This document shows positions 1-12,722 of a DNA stretch of 64,000 bases, piece after piece. Below the pieces are notes generated by a model, which saw only the letters and a program-made list of their open reading frames with translations, had not been told where the DNA came from and ran no database searches. Position 1 is the first letter of the stretch. Each line of letters starts with the position of its first letter. The stretch comes from Vitis vinifera. Its lineage: Eukaryota; Streptophyta; Magnoliopsida; Vitales; Vitaceae. Made by a program: the position numbers and the translations under genes. The stretch is taken from NCBI RefSeq assembly GCF_030704535.1, contig NC_081818.1, forward strand, positions 25,087,001 through 25,151,000, read 5' to 3'.

Positions 1-421
1 TTGCCGCCATAGCTTAGCTCAGAAGCCAAGGGGTATTTCCAGAAATAATGTAAATAATCCATGAACATGAAAACATGCACTCACAGTAGTGTATATATAT
101 CGAAAGAGAATAAAAAGAAGAAGAGGAAGAAGAAGAAGTTGAAGCCCATAAGTTATCATCTACTCATTAGTGTTAAACAGGAGTTCGAAACATAAGAAGA
201 TGATAGACATGTGAAGCAGTAAGGTTGAAGTTCAACAGCTCCTAACTCAAGGAATATGGAATGGATTATACCAGCGAACCTTCAACTTGCTATATATGTA
301 TACTAGGCTAGCATTCTCACCTTCTTTCAGGCTCAGTTTGGTGGTTCCAAGGGGAAACAAAAAGACAAAAACGAAGAACATGAACAGAAAATGAAATAAA
401 TAGAAAAAAAAGAGAAGAAGA
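1..421. other. 3' flank of the zinc-finger gene
   Basis: No gene is supported here. The stretch lies downstream of the minus-strand zinc-finger gene and probably holds its 3' UTR near 300-421. A purine-rich AGA/AAG run at about 104-140 and an A-rich stretch at about 355-420 explain the low-complexity open frames. Confidence 0.6.
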
Positions 422-832
422 TTATAAACGGAGGGTGAGGTCAAGGTTTACGTGGTCAGCAGGCTCAGTGGAAGGGGAGAGAGCTTCGGGAGTGGAACCA
501 CCATGAACGGCATGAGAGATTGAGCTTGAGGGGTGGTACTGGTGGGCTCGGAGGGGTTCGAACCAATGTTCGAGAAAAGGTGCACCAGGGCCCGGAGAGG
601 GCTCGGCATTAAGACGAGCCAATCGTTCTACTGCGAAGCTTCTCCGAGCGGCGGCGCGCTCTCTCTTGTGTGCATTTTGGTGACCTCCGAGAGCTTGAGA
701 GGTGTAGAACTTGCGAGGGCAGTAGAGACAAGGGAAAAGCCGAGAAGCTGAAGCTGGCTTTCCGGTGGCTGATTCCGACGGTTGTTTCAGGAAATCGTAC
801 ATACCGGAGTCCGCCATTGCAGAGCAGAGCAA
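422..832 (-). CDS. Single C2H2 zinc-finger repressor, KNUCKLES-like
   Basis: Intronless gene for 136 aa (131 aa from the second Met at 817, which begins [10 protein letters not shown] and may be the true start). One plant C2H2 finger lies at about residues 34-54 (CLYC ... [10 protein letters not shown]), with the plant-specific QALGGH helix; a basic [10 protein letters not shown] stretch follows. The C-terminus ends LDLTLRL, an EAR-type repression motif. In this family the finger binds DNA in the nucleus and the EAR motif recruits TOPLESS co-repressors. The finger and tail resemble Arabidopsis KNUCKLES and related one-finger proteins that act in floral and meristem development, but the match is not good enough to assign orthology. 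The lack of introns is normal for the family. The product class is secure; the specific role is inferred. Confidence 0.85.
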   Translation of the reverse strand: MLCSAMADSGMYDFLKQPSESATGKPASASRLFPCLYCPRKFYTSQALGGHQNAHKRERAAARRSFAVERLARLNAEPSPGPGAPFLEHWFEPLRAHQYHPSSSISHAVHGGSTPEALSPSTEPADHVNLDLTLRL

Positions 833-3031
833 ATACGAAAGAGAGATGGGGTTGAGGTGAGGTTTATATGGGGTTTTTGTTTTTGTTTTTAGCTCACAGA
901 AAGCTTACACGAACTCGTATATGATTGGTTAGAGAATAAAAAGACCAAATTACCCCCTATGGGATGAAAATGGCCATAATATTTTACACATACCCTCCTT
1001 TTTTTTTTTTTTCTTTTTTCTTTTTTGAAATAAAAACCCTTCTCAGAAAATCTATCGTCAAGCCCTTACCATAAGAAAAAGGAAAAAAAAAAGAAAAAAA
1101 AAAAGGAAAGAGCCCATTCCCCTCCCACCCACCTCAAAAACAAAAATAAAATAAGTAAATAAATATAATATGAAGCGTGAAACTTTGGATTTTATGATTG
1201 GGACGATATATTTTATTGCAGTATTATTCAGTCATTTTGTGATTGGTGGTTGGAAAGCTGGTGGTGCCCTTTAATTGGTTGTAGAGTGCCCCGCTTTAAT
1301 TGATTGAAAAGTGTCACTTTGAATGTAGCCCATCAAATTACAATATTCTATAGCAAGACCTACTACTTTTCTTATAAATCTGGACATTAACACTATAGTT
1401 TCTGGTTTCTAAGGATGTGAGCTAAATGACAACCTCTATTTTTTGTACAAATAAACCCAAAAGGAGAAAGGTTTAAAAAGTGGGGTCTGAACTTTTAAGT
1501 AGGGTGGTGAGGAACAAGAGTCATTAGTTGGGTTAGTTGGTGGGAGTGTAGGGTTTGGAGGATATTGTGGGGGAGGGTCGTGACGAAGGACAATGAGCTA
1601 ATACTGATGAGGGTGATGATGAGGATGTGACACGTGTACGGCCTAGAATTTGATACACATAGGAAAAGCCTCATTGTCTAATCCCACAACACTAGCTGTG
1701 GACAGTGGTATGGTACTTGTAAAAATTCAAAAAAAAAAAAAAAAAAAAGAAGGTTGGAGGGGAAGAATGGGGAAAAAAGAAAAAAGGGAAGGGTGATGGG
1801 AGGGAATGGGAAAGGAAAAGGGAAGGGGGAAAGGACAGGAAGTGGGAAGAGATAGGGCATGAGGTGAGTGGAGTAGGTGTTATGTCGGACAGCCCCAAAC
1901 GGGTAACTAATTCCCTCCCTTCTTGTAATCGACAGCACAGCGCTGGCAAATGGGGCACTGCCATTGCAGATGGGGGAGAATGCAGTGAGACTCAGACACG
2001 TATCTCAACTCTGGTTGGTTCAAACTGGAGGGTCCAATCATATACGCCTTTTACCATAACAAGTGTGTTTTGAGAGAGGCACAAACATAGGTGTTTATCG
2101 CGGATTTGGAATATCATGGAGGCCCACCTCCACTGCACCTGCGAGTGAGTGATGAGATGAAGATCCAAGATACAGAATTATATATATATATATATATACA
2201 TGTGATTTTTGAACAACGGGCTCCACCCCCAAAAAAGCGGGGGCGAAGAACCTCTGACCCACTTGCCCTCTCTTTTGAAGCTACAAAGACCTTTCAGTCT
2301 CCAGGGTTTACTATGTCCAGTACACACTCTCTTCTATTCCACCACTTTCATGAGTCATGACTCGCAAGCCCCCTCTCATGATTTGTCCTTTCACTCATTT
2401 CCAATTTACTCCCAGCCCCAGATCATGGGTCAGGCCACTTCAATATCATCACATCATCACATGCCAAACAAGGGGGTTACTGTTCATTATCTGCTTCCCT
2501 TACTAGGCCAAGCCCAAATGAAAACAAGGGTTGTTGCGTATTATCCAGGTTGATTTGGGCTTGCTTGACTGGGCCAAACCCAATTAAATTATGGAAAATT
2601 TGAAATTGGGTTTTTTGTAGCAGAGGTGAGAGGAGACGGGGTTTTGGATTGGGATCTTGAGTTTAATTCACCATATGACTTTAATTGCAACCCAGGCGGT
2701 GAAGGGAAAATGGGAAATGCAATCCATGAAATCAGCTGAATAGGTGGCACAGAAAGATGAGTCTTCATTTGGGAGATGGATGGGTGTGGGTCCAGTTGTA
2801 CTCCCAATATACTGGAAATGGAGTCCAGAGCCCCACCCACCTTTCGCTTTCACTTGTGCTTATGACGGTTATATTGGCATTGGAGAGAGGACAATAACAT
2901 CTAGTCTATCAAATTATTGAGAATCATAAAGTCTTTACAGGTAGAATGGGGTTAGTGTCATTTGAAGTAAGATGACTAAGAACATGTACAAAGCCCGCAA
3001 GGGAACAGCTGAGGAGATGAATTCAAAGATT
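833..3031. other. Intergenic, zinc-finger upstream and Atos downstream
   Basis: No gene is supported. It holds homopurine/homopyrimidine tracts (about 985-1025, 1075-1110, 1725-1850) and a short TA run near 2180-2198. The rest is unique AT-rich DNA. The open frames at 1678-1964 are low-complexity Pro/Phe/Ser translations of the purine tract. Confidence 0.55.
863..869 (-). promoter_or_regulatory. Possible TATA box of the zinc-finger gene
   Basis: The minus strand reads CATATAAAC about 31-46 bp before the two candidate start codons (832 and 817). If it is used, the 5' leader is very short, which favours the start at 817. This rests on the motif and its position only. Confidence 0.35.
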
Positions 3032-6000
3032 TCAGTTGCCGATGTCAAAGTATTTGGGATCTTCTGGGTAATGGTATTCCACGTTCAACTGCCATCAGCC
3101 AGCAACAATTCTCATTAGACAAACATTCAGTGCTGATATATTAAACAAACAGAGAGAGAGCGAGAGAGAGAGAGAGAGTTCAATAAATTTTTTCCTTCTT
3201 TTTTTTCCTTTTTGTTTGGCAATAGGCTTCAAGATACACAAATTCTGTATAGAAAATGCAAAAGAATCCCCAATCCAGCCTTTTGTGGGCAAGGCACCCT
3301 TTCATGTTTTGAAACATTTTGACAGGTTCTGAGCAGGTTACTTCCATTGCATTTCTAAGGCTTCAGGACCATGGCCATCAGTAATAGCATCATTTGGCCA
3401 TTCAGCTAATTGAGATAGCTGAGAGACCAAGTGAGTAATAACTAATTGCTACCAAAGCTGGTGCCATTAAAATTGTTTCAGAACTAAGCACTATTTAACC
3501 TAATATTAACCTACTTAAAATATGGTTCAGTTTGCAGAACCATCAACAGCTCTTATTAAAGCAATTATGAGAAAAAGAAAGCCTGAAAGCCCATCAAGAT
3601 GTGTAACAAAAATATATTTAAATTTACAGCATTTGACATTTCCTGTCTGAGGCATTAACATCATAAATATCAGATGCAGATTTTGGAACCATGTAAAAAA
3701 GCAACACAAAACCATGTTATATGTGAAGCTAGAACCACATACCTTGCCCTCATCAGCATCCGAATGTCGTTGAGGGAATACAACCCTCAAATCATTGTAT
3801 AAATAGAATCTCCTCTCTCCTTCAATGTCTAAGCAAGTTCTTTGTGGTATTGATAGAGGATCAGATTTGCATCTCTGAATGGATCTAGAACATTTCTTCG
3901 AAGGGCATAGAAAGCGGAGATGAAGAGCGTACCGCAGAGCACCAGCACTGGTAGAATTCTCATTGGCTTTCGAACAACCATGGGCAGATTTTCTGTCATT
4001 TTCATTGCATGCATCCCCCCAGCTCTCACTTTCAAGAGTTCTTGAGGATTCAGCACTGTTGCATCCCTCCTCAAGCAAAAGGGAAGGTACATCAATCCTC
4101 CCTGCATCCCGTGTATCTATTGAGTGAACTAAATCTGAACCATCCCTTCCTTCGAAACTAGTACTTGGTTCTATAGATCTCATAGCATTAAGCATGTCAA
4201 ATTCATATGAAGTAGTGATTTCCCTGCTATTCTCTACTTGATGGCTTTTATCTGAGGATGAAATCAACTTGTCTTTGACTTTCATGTCATGATCTCTCTG
4301 TTCACCATTCACCCGTGGAGAAGTTGGGCAAGAAGATCCTATAGTAACCTTTTGGCGCAAGAATGTCTAATTTAATTTGAACAGAAAAATGGCATCATAA
4401 TCATCATTAGAATATTGCTAGAAAAAAAAAAACGAATACTTCAAAACAGAAATAGTCCATTTAGTAATGAGCAGGTTGAAAATAAAGAAATCTCTTCATT
4501 TCTTTTCCCAAAGTAGTAATGCATCTGCATTGATGATCTATTAGTGATATCTCCCTATACCAATTTTTATGTAAAAGCTAAATGAAGATAATTCCAACAT
4601 CTTAAGAAAAAGGTCAGGACACCAATCTGTCTAACAAATAAAGCATAGAAAACAATCCAGTAATCATTCCAACTTACTTTGGTACCACTTGGCATGTCAC
4701 TCAAATCATAGTTGCAAAAGAACGAGTGTAGGGGTGTCTTCTCTGGATTGCTGAGAACCTGGGAAAAGATGATAATAAAAAATGAAAACAGAATAGGAGG
4801 AGAGATCCATGAGCCCAAAAATGTTACACCTGGATTGACTGGAGTGTTAAAACTCAATGGGTATTTAAACCATGGAAAGAGAAATCATGCAATTTGTTCT
4901 ACAATACATCACATGGTACCGGGAATATTGTCTACAGACTCCTTTGATGAATTTTCTGGACTCATTTTTAGCTAGAAGTTAGAGAAGTTCAGGGGTTAAT
5001 GTATTTTTCTGTTTCTTGCTGCCTTGCATGTGTCCAGAGTCCTTGAACACACTATATTCTTACCTTTAAATAAATTTGTTCACTCATGATTCTCCACAAA
5101 TTCAAATAACAAAGAAAAGCAACTCCAAAAACAACTAAAAAGATTCTTCTCATTGGCTGAAATGGTCTTTTTGCCATGTTATTAGTAGTAATAGTAGTGA
5201 TAATATTAATCAAATTGATTGGCCATTTGAATGGCCAAAACTCAAGAGGGATGCAATGGACAAAAAAGGGTCATTTTTTCGTTTTTTGATAAGTAGACAA
5301 AAAAACTGGTTTTCTTATTCACCTAAGCTCCTATCAAGGTTCACTCACTTGAAGCATGATTAAACTAAAATGAAACAGAGTTCCACAACTCGAACTGTCA
5401 AAATCGAAGGTTAAAGAAACATGAAAGAAAGCTTAAAGCTAGAGTATATTTAAAATAGTAACTACTCGGTTGTGAGAGAGAAGAAACAAAATACCAGTTG
5501 TATGCGCCCTTTCATAGGTATCCGCAGGTGACTCTTAGCAGTTTGTGAATCATCATTGCTAAGGCCTCTATTCAGTTTTTGGGCCCTGAACCTTTTTGAT
5601 AACAAATTTCCTGCAAGATCTATGGATGCATAATACAATAAGTAGCTATCTCCATCAACACTGGATACTGAAAATGGGAGTTTCCGTGATTTTGGTGAGA
5701 AGTCCCCTCCAGTAACACTTAGAACAGCTAAAAATCCATCAATTCTCTACAAAAATAAGGCACCAACAATAGGCAGTTGAAAGAAAAATCAGATATCTTT
5801 GGAGAGAGATTCTCAAAGATTAAATAAGGAACTATCTACAGAAAAGGCTATCTATATTACACAACACAAACACTAACCTGATTGAATTTTCCATATGAGA
5901 ACCGACCAGACAATAGGGACTCCTCAAATGAACCAACTAAGGACCTCCTAACAGGAAGTCTGCTCAAATTTCTAACTAACTTCATATATTGAGGTGTGGG

Positions 6001-7143
6001 TGCTGAATTTTGTGACAGAGGCCAACTTATGCCAGTACTTTCCAAGGAAGATGAGTAAAACTCTTTGTGCAAAAGCTCAACACCATCAAATGATTTTCTT
6101 GTCGTCCTAAACACCTCTTCTTCCTGGGTGAAGAAAATGTCTGATACAGCTCCATTGAGCGACTTTTCCATATTCTTTAAAGTTAAATAATCACTGTGCA
6201 TTTCTTCTGTGACATTCCTGCACCCTCCTGCAGTTCTCATTCTTTCAGAAAATTTTGGACCAAGAGGAGACAATGATAGAGGAGGCGAGACCACCTTTTT
6301 TGGGGATATCATTATTGACCCAGTTTTGGATCTTACCTTACTTGATTCTCTAAAGTGATTAAGTTCAGGTGAAGATACACAAGTATTGTGATCCTGGTTC
6401 AGGCCATCAGTTTGAAAAATGGAAGTTGCTCTACTATTATCATAAAAAATGTTATTGTGTTCTGAGCAATTAGATATAGACCAGATTGGTGAGGTGAAAT
6501 TCTTCTTGCATCCAATATTTGCCTTCTTATGATCTTGCGCCATCACACCCCCAAAGCCACCATTAAAAGCAGGGGTATTCATCGAAAAATTGCTGCAACC
6601 AATGTCGAGAGGATCACCATTAAACTGTTCTGGAAAAAGCATACCATTCAAAGGTGACAGCATCCGCTTCCTGGCTAATGACCCACTGGACTTGCTTTCA
6701 TTAACTGTGCTACCAACCGGAGCAGTGGAATGGCCATGGTCAACTGAATCTCCCTCCAATCCAGTACTCATAGAATTCATTCCACCCGATTCAAACCCCA
6801 CAATCCTAGAAACAGGAGTCTGAATATCCCGTCTGTGTTTAGGAGGGAACCAAGCTACTTCATCCATAGAACTTATCTTCAGAACAGTGGATGTAACATC
6901 CACAGTCCCTTTCTGTTCAAACAAATCATCTGAAATCTTTGGGGGCTCCAAGGAGCTTTTCCTCTGGAAATCTCCTGAAGGAGAGCATATGGAATCCCCA
7001 CCCATTCTGCTTGGACTTCCTCGAGACATTCCATCCAAATCACATGTACTCAAACCAGCAAATTGTGGACTTTGCAAAAATGTACTAATCGATTCTGCAA
7101 CTTCCTCAGCAGTTTTAATTGATGATACTTGTGGCAAGCCCAT
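3032..7143 (-). CDS. Atos/FAM214-like protein (DUF4210, 'chromosome segregation during meiosis' family)
   Basis: Five coding exons: 7143-5878, 5746-5495, 4758-4678, 4366-3743 and 3088-3032. All junctions are GT-AG in phase 0, giving 759 aa. The N-terminal 390 residues are Ser-rich and probably disordered. The conserved part starts near residue 395 ([19 protein letters not shown]), continues across exons 1-2 ([11 protein letters not shown], then [20 protein letters not shown]), and includes [19 protein letters not shown] and [11 protein letters not shown]. The C-terminal block has [37 protein letters not shown] and [14 protein letters not shown]. These match the Atos conserved domain and its C-terminal partner domain, found from animals to plants. 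In flies Atossa is a nuclear regulator; the plant role is unknown. The start at 7143 is the first Met of the long open exon. Exons 3 (81 bp) and 5 (57 bp) are short, and automated annotation may miss them. Confidence 0.88.
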
Positions 7144-9776
7144 AGTTTACAAACTAATGGGCATCTTATTTCCTAGAAGACCTAAATGGGTCCTTTACTC
7201 TGTTCATCTTCCCAACTGCTGTATATTCAAATATATAGTTACTCAGTTTTGCCAATCCAAAAGGAATCCTCTTGCATCCATGTAATTAACCAACACAAGA
7301 AAAGCTGCCTTCTCCTTAAAATACCCTTCCAAAGAAGAGCACAGAATGCAGCACTCTGCAATATCAACTAAATCTAAAGAAAATGTCCAAATCTACAGAG
7401 ATGCTAATGCTATATCCACCAACAGCATCGGCATTTCAACTAGTGGCCCCTTACAAGGTTGTGGACATGGACCCAAGCACTTACTAAATATCCAAAAATA
7501 ATCAGTGAAATCTATATTCAGTTCTTCACACCAGCAAGCAATGAGGAACACAGAATTCACAGCAGCTAGCAATGCAAACGCCTGACAAAAAAGTTCCAAA
7601 CCAAAATTAGTTTTCCAAGTGACTTGAAAAGAATATATGAAAACACTAAAAACAAGTAAAATTAAATAAATACGTTGTTGCTTTCCAAATTTTCTCTTGA
7701 TTGATGAAACCCACAACTATAAACCCTTTGAACTCAATCACTGTCCATCAAGGAACATTTACAGGACCAGTTGACTGGTACAAACAATTACAAGATAAAA
7801 CAAGTTTTACTCTATGAAGAAGGCTAGAAGCCCATAGCCATGAGTTCTTTGATAATAAACGCTAAGCAAACTGCGATAAACACTACCTCAGAATCAAAAC
7901 ACACTCCAACAAATCATCGATCTGCATAATCTAATGGTTTTGACAGCAATCCAACAAAAGAAGGCGGCAAATTTATGATCAAAGAAACAGAAATGAAGAC
8001 TCAAGGAGAAGGGGTTACTTGTACGGCACACATTCACTACAGACCCCTAACTTTCCGTCATCATCTACTCCAAGCAACTTCATATTTTCCACCCAAAAGA
8101 AGAAACAATCAACCAAAAGCATTTGCAACCCACAAAATCCCCTCAAAAGCAACGAAATCAAAACCCACCCAGATCATCAAAATGTGAAATGATACACAAT
8201 TGTTAACGCACCAATCAATGAATCTGACCTTGACTCTAATGTAATCCTTTTCTTTTTCATTTTAAAATGTTGAGATCACACAATCAAATTTTAAGGAGAA
8301 CCGGAAGGAGAGAAAATGTGAGGAGAGAGATGGAATTTTTCCAGTTGGGTCTCTTAGGGAGGTGGTTGTAGGATTGGGTTAGAGGTTCTTGGCAGCCCCA
8401 TTTGTTTCTTGTGTCTCCCCTCTTTTATCTCTGTGTTGATAATCCCAAAACGCAGCACCCTCATCACCACCCTCACCCCCCACTTGCTCCCTCTATTTTC
8501 TGCCTGTAGTTTTCTTTTTTCTTTTTCTTTTTTCCCTTCTTTTTGGAAATTCCAAACTAAACCTCTCATGACCCTTCCACCTTAATTCAATTTCTGTCAC
8601 CTCTAATCCCTCTTCCCAAAAATTCACCTTGGATCCATGTTTTTTTTTTTTTTCCCTTTTCTTTTCCAATAAAATGATCATTAAATTGGTTTGAAAACAA
8701 AAAATCAATAATTAAAATTATTGTTATTTAAGAGGGTTATTATCAATACTCATAGATTGAGTTCCTTTACATGTCATCAATTTATTCAAACAAAGAACAG
8801 AGAATTCTTCAATGGAAAAACAAAATATACTTTTTTGGGTAATAAAAAGCTTTTCTTTTAGAAAAGGGGCATGGGTATAACCGTAATACGCAAGCCTTAA
8901 TCATTCCACGTGGACTGTCGCTGCACAGATCCAACACGTGGCAGCAAAGTATTGTTCGTAGTGGCACATATCGCCAGCCTATTGGTGAAGAATTCAATTA
9001 ATTCGTAGGGCGAAGCAGCAGAAAGGGAAGACGGTAGCTGAATTGAATTATTCTGTTTCGTTCCCCCACAGTCCACTGTCCATCCAACAAGAAAAGCTGC
9101 TGCCTGTTGCCGGTGCTGTGCTGCTCTTATTAAAGTGGGCCTATTGGGCCTCTTCACTCTGCTCAATGTTACGCTAATAATAAATTAACTTTAAGAAAAT
9201 ACCAATCTATCAAAATCCCTACCTACCAAAGTCCGCCCATCGGGTATGAGTTATAAAATCTAAACCCTTCAATAATAATACAAATGAATGAAATCATGAT
9301 ACAAAGATATTTTCGAAAGTGATTTGAGTATAAAGCCATAGACCGAAGGTATACACGCGACACCATGAGTAACGATACATTTTCAATATTATAACCGTCT
9401 TTCTTGTAGAAATCATGGAACCAATCAATGCAAAATTGAGGGAAAAGGATTCCTAGGAAACTAGGTTTAGCAAGAGAGAAACATAGCACTACTCTGGTGT
9501 CACTGTAGCAACTAGGTCTGCATCATGTGTGTGTGTGTGTGTTTTTTTTTCCCGGGAAAATTTTCCATTGCAACAACCACCTGTGGAAAAGGTTTATATA
9601 CATATCAGGGCAACACTTGATTCCATATTTCTGGTCCAAACAATACTGGATGTAAAAAGTGAACTCAAAAAGAAAAAGAGAAAAAAAAAGGAGGGGGGTG
9701 CCGGGGGCGGGCTAACCCATAGGGCTACAGGGACAAAAGGAACTGCTGCAGAAGTAATGAAACATCGGCTTGTCAA
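7144..9776. other. 5' region of the Atos gene and spacer to SKL1
   Basis: No separate gene is supported. The part next to 7143 probably holds 5' UTR, possibly with a leader intron. A 107-codon minus frame at 7393-7716 is membrane-like only because the DNA is AT-rich. Pyrimidine-rich DNA at 8500-8660 resembles a plant leader or core promoter. G-box motifs lie at 8906-8942. A (TG)n run sits near 9525-9542 and a purine tract near 9665-9710. Confidence 0.5.
8906..8942. promoter_or_regulatory. Paired G-box/ABRE-type sites
   Basis: CCACGTGG (palindromic G-box, 8906-8913) and CACGTGGC (ABRE core with GGC flank, 8935-8942) lie with starts 29 bp apart. Such pairs are bound by plant bZIP (ABF) or bHLH factors and often give abscisic-acid or light response. 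They sit about 1.8 kb before the Atos start codon, so they could act on that gene if its leader is long. This is inferred from motif and position only. Confidence 0.45.
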
Positions 9777-12494
9777 CTAAAATGGCCTTGCAGCCTCTTC
9801 CATCATCTTCTTTAGTCTGGTCAGTCTTTGTATCTCTTTGAGAACCTGAAGTCATTACAAAAGCAAGGCGAAAGTGTATTTAGTTAGTTTAGTTTGATAA
9901 TTAATTAGTGATCACTTTGTAGATGATGTCATTTACCTCCATAGCCATGTCTTCAGTGGTTACTGCATCCAAGTCATCGTAACCTAATTGGGAAGCTACT
10001 TCTGCTAAGAACAAGAAGTAGTTAACACCAACAGCAACAATGGTTCCGGACAGGGTTCCCTAGAAGAACGATGGGGACTTACTTTGGAGTGAAACTGATG
10101 CATCCGCTGTTGCATATCCACCTTTCATTTCTTCATACACCACAGCTAGCTGAGCAAACACCTGGTTATCACCAGTCTGGAGCAGTGATTAAATAATCAG
10201 GCAGGTTCAAGATTGCTAGAAACAAGGATGCTTATTGGCTAAAAGGTTGATCAGGCAGGCTAACTCAATATTTGCAAGGGAACCTCTGACCTCAGAATAA
10301 GATTCTGCAGTAGATAATTCTGTTACAGGAATTTGAACCCCTTCTTCTATCATGTTCTTGGCAACCATTTCTATCGGTACATCAATCCATATTGAAATTC
10401 CATGTCTCAGAAGTGCCCTATCATTGTTAAGAGAGGATGGTTGAGGATAAGAGAACTGATTTTGACCATAACAAATGACTTGACGAAGCATTAGAAACAG
10501 AAAAACCAGAAACCGGTTTCCATACAGATTAGTTGAGCTCTGAACTAAACCATCTCCAGCACAAACCACCAGCCGACCCATGGATGATAACTGTTTCAAT
10601 ACTTCAGTCTGAAAGAAAATGTCAGTTTAAAGTTAGCTGCTGGATTAGCTAGCATATCAATGAAGCAGTTTGTATAACAGATAGCCTTAATTTCTAGGGT
10701 TGAGTGTGCAGCATTGGCATCATGCTGCCTCTAAAGGCAGATTGGGGTTTGCTCTTTTGGTTCAGCTGCTTCTCAAATTGATTAGCCCCAATAAGAACCA
10801 GTTTGACAATCCCAGTCCCTAGCCCTGTACATAAGTAAGCAGACACACAAGCAACAGGATAAAAGTCCAAAAGAATCACCTCAGAGTCATGAAATCCCTT
10901 CTCATCTTGCTCTTTTAAAGACTTGGCAGCAGATTCACCACCGCAAGCTTCCTCAACCAAACTATCACTGCAAGCAGAGAGTAAAAGTACAAATTTTTTG
11001 CTATCATATCCACAGCTACAAGATCTTCTTCCAGGCTTTCAACAATAAGACGAACAAACCTGTCAAAGTGATAATATCGTAGTGCATCTGCTAGAAGTTT
11101 CCCCACATTGGTTTTAATGGTGCTGTTCATCCCTTTACATTGAAAAATCTTTGTATCATACATATAAGCATTCATACCCAAAACCCAAGTAGAAACACAT
11201 CAATTAGGATGCAGCAATGCCTACCCACAAGAAATATGGATGTCCCTTTCAGTACAGGGGATATCTCCATTGCCTTCTTCTGAATTAAAACAGAACAGTT
11301 AAAACGAGCACTTCAAAATATAGAAGCTCATCAAGCTCAAGTTATTTCTCAATCCATGGGCATTTTCTAAAGCATAAGCAAAACCTTAAAACACAAATGT
11401 GAACTTAGGTTATGTTTGTTCCCGAAAAGTACTAAGGAAAGAAAAAAAAATGTGAAAGAAAATTATTTTCTCATATTTGATTGTCCTACGGAAATATCAA
11501 AGAATTAAAAGAGTTAGAGACTTATACATTTTTAAATGATTTAATCTTTATATTGATGAGTTAAAATAAGTGAAATAGGTTTGAAATAGCAAATAAAAAT
11601 AATTAAGACTTTAAATCTATTTTCTTCTACTTTTCCTCTCTATTTTCTTTCCCTTACATTTTCCCTCAAATTTTCTAGGAACCAAACGTAACCTTAATTT
11701 GAGTAGAGATGGAATGGGATCTCACCTTGACTGCAAGAGAGAGATCAACGTCAACAACTTTTGTTGCTGAAACTGAACACATTCAAGCAAGAAATCATTG
11801 AAACCACCCAAAATTGTAGCAGATATCAAGTTGTTTAACAACACTAACTAGAAGAGAATCGAGATAGATAACTAACACAGAAAAAATAAATGGGGAAACA
11901 AACAAACAGATACAAAAAATTCTGGTACCATGTTAAGATATTGGCACCCCAACGGCATAAACTCCAGGGAAGGGGCATACAATGGATGTCAAACTAACAG
12001 TACCATGGGCAAAGAGTGGATAACATCAGGAAGGTTCGAAAAATATGTGTCCTTGGATTATTCTACTCTCATGCTCATATTTCAAAGGAGCAGCCATAGG
12101 TTGGCTACTTGCATAATTGAATTGTAATCGCAAACCAAGAAATTTCACCAAACATTTGGCATGAAACCCAGAAATGTTTCCAGTAAAGAAAAGCTTAGCG
12201 GATCAGTGTCTTGTTCTACGAATAAGACAATAGTTATCATAATAAACTGAATCAAGAAGGAAGATGGATGAACTCACTGGAAGAAGCGCCATCAGGAAGA
12301 GAGAAAGTGATGGAGAGGGATTTGGGGGAGGAGGTAAGAGGAGGAACACAGGGACAGAGAGAGGGCAGAAGTTGATGAAGAGGATGGCGCTTGGGTTTAG
12401 GAGCCTCGAGCAAGGACCGTGGGAATCTCGGCGTCACCACCTGAAAATGACGATGAAAGACATGAAACGCTCTGGTTGAGGCTAGTGTCGCCAT
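9777..12494 (-). CDS. SKL1: Shikimate kinase-like protein 1, chloroplastic (non-catalytic)
   Basis: Ten exons: 12494-12278, 11772-11726, 11279-11225, 11132-11060, 10967-10880, 10608-10526, 10417-10291, 10161-10083, 10001-9937 and 9845-9777. All have GT-AG borders, giving 300 aa. The first 70 residues are rich in Ser/Pro/Arg/His and poor in acids, as in a plastid transit peptide. The core follows the shikimate kinase fold (FLVGMNSTIKTNVGKLLADA, YYHFDSDSLVEEACGG, GRLVVCAGDG, LLRHGISIWIDVP). The P-loop GxxGxGK[ST] of true shikimate kinases is replaced (GMNSTIKTNVGK), so ATP binding as in the enzyme is unlikely. The C-terminus ends KKMMEEAARPF, as in Arabidopsis SKL1, which has lost kinase activity and is needed for chloroplast biogenesis. 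A MITE fills most of intron 2. The call is secure. Confidence 0.93.
11408..11693. mobile_element. MITE in SKL1 intron 2
   Basis: Terminal inverted repeats of about 24 bp: GGTTATGTTTGTTCCCGAAA at the left and, reverse-complemented, GGTTACGTTTGGTTCCTAGA at the right. The trinucleotide TTA flanks both ends, consistent with a PIF/Harbinger-type 3-bp target duplication, though an hAT origin cannot be excluded. The element is about 286 bp, AT-rich and non-coding. It takes up most of the 446-bp intron and leaves the splice sites intact. Confidence 0.7.
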
Positions 12495-12670
12495 ATCTCT
12501 CCCCTCCTTTCTTTGCTTCTCGACTGATTTTATTTATCTGTTTCCCGTCCCACCCTTGGCTTAGGGGTATTTTGGAAAAAACCACCGCAATTTTAGAAAT
12601 TATTTTTTGTAATGTGATAATTTAAAATTTATTTTTAAATTTATTACCGTAAGACAATTTTGTCTTAAAA

Positions 12671-12722
<52 letters not shown>

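Noticed and set aside
1678-1964. Pro/Phe/Ser-rich frames on the minus strand
   Set aside because: They translate a homopurine tract; no domain or conserved motif.
7393-7716. 107-codon membrane-like frame upstream of the Atos gene
   Set aside because: No homology recognised, AT-driven hydrophobicity, and position in the probable leader region of the Atos gene.
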